A stretch of 64,000 nt of DNA from Melitaea cinxia (Eukaryota; Arthropoda; Insecta; Lepidoptera; Nymphalidae): assembly GCF_905220565.1 (NCBI RefSeq), contig NC_059397.1, positions 17,485,001 to 17,549,000 of the forward strand. Reading direction: 5' to 3'. Below are positions 26,901 through 39,200 of the stretch, piece by piece (within the stretch, counting starts at the first letter, position 1; every line of letters starts with the position of its first letter). The position numbers and the translations under genes are program-made. Below the pieces are notes generated by a model. That model was not told where the DNA came from. It worked only from the letters and a program-made list of their open reading frames with translations, and did not search any database.

Positions 26901-29900
26901 GCACAAGTTCACGTCAAAAATGGCGTTAACTCATGTGTGTTGCCCATAGTCACCACGCTGAGCAGGCGGGTTGGTGACCACAGGGCTGGCTTTGTCAGCA
27001 GGTGGATGGTTATCCCGCCATCAGTCGGCTTTTTTAAGTTCCAAGGTGATATTGAAACTTTGCTATCCATTAGTCACCTCTTACGACACCCAAGGGAAGA
27101 GAGGGGGTGACTATATTCATAAATGCCGTAGTCACACAGCTTAATCTTGTTTAATTTACTTCATTTGATGAACTCAAGCATAGCTTATTAAACATGTTTC
27201 AATGACGTTTTGTATTTTTTTAGGAGCTTCGGAGCGCTGGCACATTTGTTAAAAGCATCTTTGGGGTCAGGAGTCCTGGCAATGCCACTTGCTTTCAAGA
27301 ACGCTGGTCTCCTGGTTGGTGTCATCGGAACTATGGTCATTGGCTTCGTTTGTGCTCATGTCATCCATGTTTTGGTAAGTTTTTAAGTTATTTTACACTA
27401 GCTGAATTAACAGACGTCGATTAAGATCTCAAAATTTTCAGAAGTTTTCCAATTTTCTGTCAAATTTCTTTAATTTTTCTTTTCCTTAGAAACTACTTAA
27501 AAGTATTAGAAAACTAAACAAAAGTATGTTTTCGACTTTTGTGCTTAGAAACACTTCTAGCGATTCTTTTTTATTTATATAGGTATGTATATTTGTATAT
27601 GACGTAGATGGTTCTCTAAAGTAGGTTTCTTACTAAAGTGACGTCAGCGACATGACGTCACTATCTATCTTTAATATAATCATGTTCGTGCTATACGTCG
27701 TGATAATTCGTTTTATAATAAAACTATTTTCGATACAAAACAATTACTTTAATTTTACAACACTTTTATCAATAACTTTAACGGTACACTCGATAACAAT
27801 ATTTCAATGAACACAAATTGTTCCCAACATTCATTCTGACATAGTTTTATCTATCTTAATTTTAAAATTTATTGACAGCCAGCCAGGCGTGGCGTAATTG
27901 AACTAAAGAGATTCTATAGGATTTTTTTATTTTATTCGCACTTTTCTTCACAAATTCTAACGTTAATACTTAAATAATAGAAATTTACTAATCCGTCAAT
28001 TTGAATAAGAACGAATCTAGCGCGACCGTCGAACCGTATTTAAAGCGACAGACACCGCCAAATATGGAAGCATCGTTCCTTTTTCGTAAAATCGAACGAT
28101 ATATGAACACGTTTTCGTGCATCACGAAATAGGTGTTATATGGTGTAGCAAACAGGCTTAAACACGAATTGTACAATGTAATATCAAGTTGATACAATTT
28201 ATAAAATAATGTATGTATGTATGTATGTAATGTAGTATGATGGAGCTGGCTTGTAGTGTTGTGACAAAAGTCCTTAAAAAAGAAAAAAATGAAAAAAAAA
28301 GTAAAAAAAAACCGTAGGAACGTATTTTTGACATCGGAAAGTGTCTTGTGCCGATATAATTATATGATTTTATAATTATATAATGAAAATACAAGAAGCT
28401 TATATTTTGATTATCGAATTACACATTAAACAATAACAAATATTGTAGCGGAAGCTGTAGAAGCGTCGTTATATTAAACATCGAAATATATGAATAAATT
28501 AATTAAACGGCTCATGTTACCTTTTGTAAAAAGACCACAGAGGTTTTAATCTTGGAATATTATTATTCATATTATTTCTGGTTATGTACCTATTACCAAT
28601 AGAAAATGAGTACAGCAAACTGAGGTAAGGAACGGCAAAAAATATCGTACTCAAAATCATACAATAAAGAAAATAAAAATAATGTTATTTTTTAATACAT
28701 TTCGTAAGTTAAGTAACTTACGAAAAAAAAACGATAAAAAAAGTTAGAAGACGGATAATTTCAGTGTAACCGATCGAATAAAAAAGCACTTAACCGAAGA
28801 AATACCAAATAGTCTAAGAGGCAATATACAATAATATAATGTGAGCATTCTATTGGTAAATGGAGAGGATGAAAAAATTGTGACTTTTTTTAATCTTCCC
28901 TAAATTTAAAATAGATGTTTAAATTTTAGGCCTTCAGTTTTTTTATATTGTTTAAGAACTCATGATAAATCGGCATTTCACTAAGTTGACGAAACTTCTT
29001 TAGAAAATTTTTCTGGCTTAGTCGTTTTGACCGCTCTACTACTATAGTAATTTATATTTTAAGTAATTTTTTGTCGTTCCATAGCTGTAATACCACTTTT
29101 ACATAATTTATTTAATGCTTATTAATTTTTATTTTATTTATTACACAAAATACGAAGTACGTTGGCCCAAAAATTGGACTTAAAACACAGCCTTATCTAC
29201 CAGTCGAGATAAAGACGTACTATAAACATTGGTAACGTGATGAAATCAGAAAAAACACAATAAAAAATCAATATAACAAAAGAGTTGTAACTTAATACAT
29301 ACGAAAAAAAAAACTTGTATATAATTATTTACATAATAATGGAAACTCTATGAATAAAGTATTACATAATACCAAAGATTGTACTCAGCATTTTTCACGC
29401 TTAGCTTTAGATCTATAATCTATCAGCTAACACGGGTGTTCGATCTCCTTATCAAGTTTCTTCGTAAACTGTTAAGTTAGAAACCAACATACGTCTGCCA
29501 CCTCAAACTTGCCGAAACGTACCTACGCTATAAAGAGACGTATGTAATACTTGTTAATTTGGCTATGATTTCGACAACTATATACTAACCTATAAACCTC
29601 CCCCAAGCCGACTGGTCCTCGTGGGGGAAAATGACCACGACCCTCTAAAGATAAAAAATTACAGGAAGAAGAAATATAACGATATATATATAGCAACTCT
29701 AAACTGTCGATCACTAGGAACCATGGAAAAACTGCAGGAACTAGAATTAGCATTGGATGAAATAAAATGGGACATAATTGGTATTAGTGAAGTGAGAAGA
29801 TTTGGGGAAAGAATCGAAGACCATGGAAAATACGTACTACACCATATAGGGGAGACACCCGGATTATACGGAGTCGGATTTATGGTAAAAAGAGACCTCG

Positions 29901-32900
29901 CCAAAAACATACTTGAATTAAGGGGGATTTCAGAACGCATTGCACTTCTCAACATTCAATTACCTGTAGATGGAGAGGAAGAACAATTATGGTCTATTAT
30001 ACAGGCGTATTCACCTACCGAATCAAATAGAAGAGAAGATATAACAAGAATTGAAAAATTCTACGAAGATCTGCAATCCACTGCTGCAAATGCATCCAAG
30101 AACATAATAGTCATGGGTGACTTTAATGGACAGATTGGTAAACAAAAAAGTGGAGAAGAATATATCATAGGAAATCACGGATTTGGCAATAGAAGTAAAA
30201 ACGGCTCACGATTAGTATCCTTTGCTATTGAAAATAAATTAAGCATCCTAAACAGTTTTTACAAAAAAAAACCATCAAAGAAATGGACATGGATATCTCC
30301 TAATGGCCAGTATAAAAATGAGATTGACTATGTTCTGTCTAACAATGCAAAAGTTTTCAAAGACTTGTCTATTATAAGCAATTTGAATTTTAACTCAGAT
30401 CATAGAATGGTTAGAGCAAAACTCTCAAGTACACATGTTAAAAGAGCACGAAAATTTAGTAACACTATGAAAGCCATCGAGTGCACTGGTAGTACTGATT
30501 TACTTCTGAACAATCTCAAGATATCCTTGCATGATGGTGAAAAAGAATGTATATCTACTCAAGAAAAATACAACAGATTTCTCAAACAACTAAAAACAGA
30601 AACTAAAAAAGTAAACATGATTAGCAAGACAGCGATATCATTTAAAAGTAAGCAATTATTACAAGAACGGAAAGAACTCATACAGCAAGGAAAAAGTACT
30701 AATATCAATCGCCAAAAGATAGCAGAAATAAGTAAAAAGATTAGCGAACAACTTAGAAAGGAACGGAAAGCAAAAAGATTAGCAACATTCAGAAAATATA
30801 TAGAAAAAACAGGAGGAATAAAGAAGGCGATAAAAGAAATGAACTACAAAAAGGACTGGATTCCAAATATGAAGAATAAAAATAGTGTTAAAACCAGCAA
30901 AAGACCAGAAATACTAGGCATTGCTACAGAATACTATAAAAATTTATACCAAAGCCATAAATGGGAACACGTGATAAAGGAAAATAATTTAATAAATAAA
31001 GAGGAGATTAAACCAATTCTAAAAGAAGAAACAATAAAATCTATCCAAACACAAAAACTGGATAAGGCGCCTGGATCAGATTTAGTCACAAATGAACTAC
31101 TAAAAACTACGTTACCAGCGATAACACCAAGACTTACAGATTTATTCAATGAAATCCTCGAAACGGAAACCATCCCGGAAGACTGGACCAAATCGACAAT
31201 CGTACTGCTGCATAAGAAGGGAGACAAGGGTGATATAGGAAACTACAGACCGATCAGTTTAATGTCCAATGTTTACAAAATATTTTCAAAAATTATATTA
31301 AACAGAATAACCACTACACTAGATGAAAACCAACCTAAAGAACAAGCTGGTTTCCGAAGTAAGTTCTCAACTATAGATCACATTCACACTCTAAGACAAA
31401 TACTACAAAAATATAGAGAATATAATAAAACATACTACATAGGGTTTGTTGACTTTAACAAAGCGTTCGATACATTGGAACATGAGTATATATGGGATGC
31501 TCTAAAAAGACAAGGGGTAGAAGCAAAGTACATACGAATAATCAAAAACGTATACACAGCGAGCACCGCACAAATTAAACTTGAATCTAAGGGCAAAGAA
31601 TTTCCTATTAAAAGAGGTGTACGCCAAGGAGATCCTATATCACCTAAATTATTTTCAGCAGTACTGGAGATGATCTTCAGGAACCTAAACTGGACAAAAA
31701 AGGGGCTCAATATAAATGGCGAAAATCTCAACCATCTACGCTTCGCTGATAATTTGATTTTATTCTCAGAGGATGCAGAAACTCTAGGTCTAATGTTGCA
31801 GCAATTATCCGATGAAAGTGCTAAAGCCGGCCTGACAATGAATCTAACCAAAACCAAAATTATGACAAACGCCCAACAAACACTAAACAATGAACAAATA
31901 ACAGTAAATAACGAAAAAATAGAATATGTAAATGAATATATATATCTAGGCCAACTTATATCTACAGATGATTGCATGAATAGAGAAATAGAACGAAGAA
32001 TAATTAATGCTTGGAAACGATTTTGGTCTCTAAAGGAAATAATGAAAGATAAAGATATGCCAATGAAAGGAAAAAAGAAAGTATATGAAATATGCATTAT
32101 GCCATGCTTACTATATGGGTGCCAGACATGGGCGTTAACAGAACTACAAGAAAGTAAACTAAAAGTCTGCCAAAATTCAATGGAAAGAAGTATTTTAGGC
32201 ATAAAAAAAGGAGATAGAGTCAAATTGCAAGAAATCAAAAAGAAAACAAAATTTAAAAATGTAAACACAGTCTACAGACAGCTTAAATGGCGTTGGACGG
32301 GACATATGTTAAGAGAAAGTAAAGAGAAATGGACTAAGTTAGTAACAGAATGGTATCCAAGAGATAGTAAAAGAAATAGAGGAAGACAAGCGAAAAGATG
32401 GGAAGATGACTTCAAGAAAATAGCTGGTCCGTTATGGTCACGCTTAGCAAAAGATAGGAATACGTGGAAATCTTTAGAGGAGGCCTTTGTCGACAGACAA
32501 GCTGTTCCACACAAACACCCAGTTGCCGATCATTCAAATACAAGTTAAATTTAATTAAATCAATGTGTTTTTTAGAAAGTAGGCATATATTATTATGTAT
32601 TAGTGTTAAGAAAAAAAGCAGCAATAAAGGCTATTTTATTTTATTTTATTTTTTTATACTAACCTATATAAATTTAAAAATAATAATAAATAAATTATTG
32701 AACTGAAATACCTGAAAGGGTAAAGAATAGGAATCGTTACCAGAAGATTTAGCATTCAAAGCTGAGCTAGCATCGACAATATTGTAAGTATTACACTTAT
32801 TTATTCAAATAATTTCGTTGACAGTAGTAAAAGAAAAATATCATTTCTCACTGAAAAATCGTTGGGAATTATGCTCTAAGCTTTGCCCTTTATAAGAAAG

Positions 32901-33210
32901 GCGTCTGCCCAGTACTGAGACTTTTTCAAGCTACGATAGTATAGGATAAAAGTTTGGGATATATAAAGTATCTTGAAAAGAAAACTATAAAAACTCATAA
33001 ATATCTCTAAGTAGGAGAGAAGATGTAAGACAGTTACTTTCGATTTATTTGATTTTATATATCACAAGATTCCTAAGAAAGAGAATTCGATGTAACGTTG
33101 GTTTTTAAGAACTTGAAGTAACCAACACGCAAAATACATCCCACTTAACCAGAAGAGAAAACGCGTCCTAACTAAACTAATAAATACTCGGAAACCTTTT
33201 TTAGAAATTT

Positions 33211-33285
<75 letters not shown>

Positions 33286-36200
33286 AGAAGCCTGACGCCT
33301 GCAACACCAGAAGCATAGCAAGCGCGTTGCCGACCTTACCCCCCTGGAGCTCTAGTCATCTTACTCACCACATACATACAACACAGCGTGAAAGCAGTTT
33401 TATTTATTGTATTAAAATATAAATCATGAATATTTATGACCAAATATGTTGACATTGACTAGTTTAAGTGTTAAACGCCTCATAAATCATCCAAAAAGTA
33501 ATTCACGAGTCAGAGATAAGAAAACACCAAATTAATCATTAATTAATTTAATTAATCACAAAAGCGATTTAATATTTACGACAGTTCGTTATCTAAAAGC
33601 GTTTAAATCAATTAATATTTCGATAAATTATGAGAACTTGCTTATTCGTATTGCTATCACTAAATATATCTTTAACTGAGACATTAATAGCTCTATCAAT
33701 TACCAAAGCTTTTTTTTCTTCATTTTCAGTTTTCAAAACTTTTTTTTTTGTTACGATGAGCTTATTTCAATAAATGCTTGCGAATGAGAAAAAAAAACGA
33801 TTCATTTATATCAAGGAGTAACATAATAAATAAATCAATAAATAAATCAATAATTCACACTCAACGGCCTCCAGTAGGATTTTTTCCTGTGTCGGGGGTA
33901 CGGAAACAAACACAATACACATGTACAAACGCCCAGATCACGACAAATATCTGTCGTGAGCGGGAATCGAACCCGCGACTGCCAGCGCAACAGTCAGTAC
34001 TGTGACCGTTGCCCTAACGTAGATATAATACAACCTAGGTAGATTAGAAAATAGTTAAGTAAATATCATACACATTATTAGAGATAATTCAAAAAGTACT
34101 GGTCATATCTACTACTGTTCGACTAGCCCGTTGGCGCAGTTTGTAGTGGCCCTGCTTTCTGTTCCGCAGGTTGCGGTTTCGATTCCCGCCTGAGTCTCGG
34201 TGTAATATTTGTATTTATATATTTATTTTTAATATTTTTTTTTATGTTAGTATTATTTCTATGTATATTTATCTATTGCAGTTGTTACCTATAACATAAG
34301 CATTAAGTTGCTTACCTCAGGAACAGACGACCGTGTGTTTATGTGAAAAGATATTTATTTATATCTTGATCCAATTTAAATGGGGCTATATGACAATTAC
34401 CAGCTTTTGGGGCGTTAATTAGAGAAAACACACACACATATCAGCATATCGCAGTCCACTGCTGGACATAGGCCTCCACATGTTATCCTCGTCCTTATCG
34501 TTATCCAAGTCGCCTCTTACGACACCCACGAAGGATAGGAAGGACGGAAGATAGGGGCTAAAAGGTTTTGAATTATATATCTGACGTGTAACGGTATTAG
34601 TTTAAAATAAAATACCGGGTAGAGTCGAACACTTTATACACATTTGTTGTCGATTACAACATTACTCTATATATCGCTACAAAAACAACAGTCAATCTTC
34701 ACAATTTAAAACACAAAAAGTCGTAAACCGGAACCAGGTGACATTTTTTTGTCCGTTTCGTTTCATTGTGTAAAACGTAATGCAATTGCACAGTGACACA
34801 CTAATGCCACTGTTACGTAATGTTTATTTACTTTCACTCCGACCGCGGTGAGCGCTCACCACAATTTTCTCTTTTACAATAAAGTTTTACATTTCGAATC
34901 GTTCTATAGAGTATACATTTCGATTTTTGAAACGATTTTATTTTTATTTTTATCAGTAAAAATTATTGTTATTTAAAATTGTTTGCTTCAAACCGCTTTA
35001 ATTTACTTCGACCGGTAATACAACGTAGGTAGTCTAAAATAATAATAAATTCTTTATTTTAACCAAACATTTAATATTATCAATATATATAACTAGCTAT
35101 ACCCGTGCAAACAATTCGCACTAAATAAGTTTAATAATTATCACTATACAAAATTACAAAAAAGTATTATTATTATTCTGGGGCTTAATGGCTTTCAGTT
35201 GTATCAGGGGCCACTATCGATTTCGCCAATGTCACGTGGAATAGAAAAAGACATGAAGGAAAATGATCGGTGTGGTTGAGATTGTAAGCAACATTGACAC
35301 AAAAAAGTGTGTCGTGAAATTACTTGAAATTGAACACAAGTAACAAAAATTCTAGCTACCGACAATCATGTTGACGTTATTTCAAAATTAAAGCCGTCAG
35401 ATGGCAGCGTTGCTCTATTGTGTCTCAATGTATATCTATGTATATAATTTTAATAAATAATTAATTCATAAAAACAAAGGCATTCGTACATTTTTTAGTT
35501 GTTGCAGAGCAGAGCAATTATCTATAAAATGATATATAATTTATGTATAGTTATTGTGAGGTTTTTTTCTAAAAAGGGAGACAAACATCTTAATCTTAGC
35601 ATGTCAATATATATAATACGCATAATTAGGGAGAACTCAAAAGTACTCGTCAGATCTTGGTAAAGGCTTTATGGGACCACACGACACACACCAGCTTCAA
35701 TCAAAAAAATCATTAAAATCATTACATCCAGTAAAAAGTTGTAAAGTAAAATGCATCGGTACACCCAATCGGTAAAACGCAATAAAAAGTGTGTGTGTGT
35801 GTGTGTGTGTGTGTTTGTGTGATTCACACACGGCAGAAGTAAAACTTCTGAAAAGTGCCAACAAGAAATTTTTTCACCGAGAATATAAAATGCTATGTAA
35901 TATATTCTATCTCATTCTCTCCTATACATTTATGTGTTTGTTTCTTTATCGTGACGCATCTTGTTTCTTCAAGTTTTTAATTACAACGATTCTAAAGAAT
36001 TTTGACTTAGAAAATTCACTCCAATTGAAATCTCCTCCTTTTTTAAATTAAGTGAGTATTAGGTTTAAAGAATATTTATTTTCTCATTGAAAACACAGTC
36101 CTGTCAACATATATGTGGGTAAAAATACAAAAATTGTCCAGCAGTTCACAAATACATTACGATTTGTTACCTTAGTTAGTAGTTTTATATCATTACAGCC

Positions 36201-39200
36201 TATACAGTCCACTGCTGGACATAGGCCTCCACAAGTTCACGCCAAAAATGCGTGAACTCATGTGTGTTGCCCATAGTCACCACGCTGGGCAGGCGGGTTG
36301 GTGCCCGCAGTACTAGCTTTGTCACAACAAAGACGCTGCTGCCCGTCTTCGGCCTGTGTATTTCAAAGCCAGCAGTTAGATGGTTATCCCGCCACCAGTC
36401 GGCTTTTTAAGTTCCAAGGTGGTAGCGGAACTGTGTTATCCCTTAGTCGCCCCTTACGACACCCACGGGAAGAGAGGGGGTGGCTATATTATTTAGTACC
36501 GTAGCCACACAGTACAGTACAGTTTTATAAGTCAATTAATATTCTATTAATTTGAGTGACATTTTTAAATATGTTGAAATGATTTTTTGACTTGCTATTT
36601 ATGAGACGAAATCACCGATATCAAGATACCAATTTTTCTTCAAAATTTGCACAAGGGTCTGATAAATATTGTTGAGTGTGAAGCTTTTATTGTAACTATT
36701 ATTATAATTTAAAAAAAGCGTTCAACATTAAATGAAAATTATGCTAAAAATATACTACAAAAAAGCCTGTATTTTACTTCAGTGATTATATAATTATATG
36801 AATAATAAATTTAGATAGATAACCTTCGTTAACGCCATTGTTATGTATCTTGTTTAACGCAACGTCGTTCAAGTAGGCTTTAATTAAACACTGTTATTAT
36901 TATGTGCTAACTACAACGTAAGTACACGAAGTTATGAATCAAGAAAGATATGAATCATTAAGAATATTTTAGGCAATTGAATTATTTCCGATATCTACTA
37001 AATGTACAAATGCGATTATTTTGGAGATCTAATACTTTCACATGCTGTAGACTATTTACGTTTTAAAATAGTATCTCTTTGCTGTCACACAGCGTTATCG
37101 ATGCCCCTTGACCAAATAAGAGTCAGTAAATTTTAACGCTGTATTCATATAAACCAGTTGAAATGAGCCTTTCAGGCCGCCTGCCTTCTTATTTACAACG
37201 AATGGAGTATTCATGTGTGCGTCCAATATGTCGAATATTCGTACCGCCAATTTATTTTATGTAGCCGTTTTTTAGTTATTTTTGTCAAACTGGACTACAT
37301 TGGATCGTTCTGTGTTGTGTTGTTTATTATCAGAACAATGAAAAGAAAAAAACTGTGTGTGTGTGTGTATACTTATGTACTCACGTAAGAAGTTATACTT
37401 CATTGGCTATGTAACTTCATGTTGCTAACTTCTTGTTCATTAAATAGCTAACTTCCCGTTGCTAACTTCTTTTTCGTTGACTAGCTAACTTCAGGGTGTC
37501 GGGGTTTTTGTGACAGTGTGCGCGCGCATCCTAAAAATTTACTCTCGTCATTTTTCCTTACGCGCCAAAAAAAGTATAACTCCAAAAAACATACTCGATT
37601 GAAATTAATTAACTCTAGATGAGGGCAATAGTTAATAATAGATAGTTATATGGAACAAAATAATTTCCAAACATTTAGTAAACACCGATCTATCGTGATG
37701 TTACAAACATTGGTTTAAAACGGATCTTAAAACACTGATATTTAACTGTGATACGTAAAGTTTTATCCAGTTTAATTACTTCGTCCCTTTGTGTATTTAA
37801 TGAATAAATCACATTAAGGAACCCATGTCGTTTAATTTGCTTTTACAACATTCTACTAAACCCTTCTACTGCTAAGTTCTGAACTATTTTCGTGAGAATA
37901 GTACTGATCCTGGGGCGTGTAGAACTTACATTGTTAAATTAAAATTACCGAATTGAAATATTATTAAATGCGTTGTTAAAATTATATCTAACTATCTAGC
38001 TAACTTCATACCATCATATTTTTATTGTTAATGTATCGATTATTATTAAACTTAAAACAATTTTAATTAAAAAAATATTCTTTTTTAAATCATTTTTTTT
38101 TTTAATTTTAAATATATCGATTATTTTTTTAATTTCTTTAATAAAAACTTTTTCCTGACAGTAATGAATACAAAAAAAAATTGTTTAATTTGGTGAATCA
38201 TTAAACTTTTTACGCGTTTGATTTATGCAGTTTATAATTAAAGCATTTCATCTCCAAACTTTAATAATTGTCAACCTTTTTTGTTTTTTTCCAAATATTG
38301 TATTTATAATCCTTGTTTTATTATTGTGTTGTCATCTTTGTATACAGACTAGTATTATTTATGTTTTCGCTATCTGAACGCAAAGTCTGATTATGTAACA
38401 ATAAACTAACTTTTGGGGAAGACGCTGTGGCCTGTAACACGGCTTTTTTAAGCTAGCACGGGTCGCAGGGCTTCTTGATAATGTAAACTACATAATTTGA
38501 GCAAATAAAAACTATTTATTATTATTATTATTATTGTATCTAATATAAAATTAAGTTATTGTATAAATCATGTCTGCTTTTCACACAAGCTTTGTTACAA
38601 CAGTTATCCGTTGATTCGCAATATCAATTATATTATAAAAACGTCGTTAAATTTAACTTACTGTTAGATTCTGTAAAATTTCTACAGAAATTCCTGAAAG
38701 TTAAATAAATGAAATATAAAAATGTGAAAGAATAATTTAAACACTGTTACACTAATAAAGTATAATAATAAAAAAAAATAATATTTTTTTTTTACAAAAT
38801 ACACTAATCATTATACCATCAGTAAGTAATGTAAAATTTAAAAAATTCAAACAATATAATACCAAAAATGTTACTAAATTGACCGAGAAAGATATAATTT
38901 TACTTTTCTCATTTTTATAATTTGAAAACTTTTATCAAAGAAATATTATATAAAAGGCGGTTAGCAATTTGTATCAGAACAATTTGCCTAGAAATTATTT
39001 TTTCGTTACAGGTTAAAACGTCGCAACAGCTTTGTGTTGAAATCAAAAAGCCGTGCTTGGGATATGCGGACACATGCGATTTGGTGTTCCAAAATGGACC
39101 CAAACCTGTCAGAAAATACGCACCCTATGCCAGGTAAGAAAGAAATTGATACAATTATTATTATTTTTTATACTTTTACTAGCGTGATGAATCAGTGAAC

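Larger units (their letters stand above)
24602..27223 (+). other. Transporter intron 2 (2.6 kb)
   Basis: GT-AG intron holding two retroelement relics and, just before exon 3, a SINE-B. The part 26130-26560 contains a CAAATA tandem and ATACTTTATTGTACCACCAA, a retroposon-type 3' end. Confidence 0.75.
27375..39011 (+). other. Transporter intron 3 (11.6 kb)
   Basis: GT-AG intron with the RTE LINE. It also carries (GTAT)n at 28209-28228, a SINE-C head scrap at 28617-28665 and a 12-bp-arm hairpin at 28700-28725. The segments 29100-29570, 32700-33200, 34560-35790 and 36530-38900 show no gene. Confidence 0.75.

Noticed and set aside
31435..32268. 277-codon antisense open frame
   Set aside because: Shadow of the LINE ORF; hydrophobic composition results from reading AT-rich coding DNA backwards.
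27375..39011. Host gene nested in intron 3
   Set aside because: The only long frame there is the LINE ORF. Its TSD and endonuclease-RT motifs show it is a retrotransposon.
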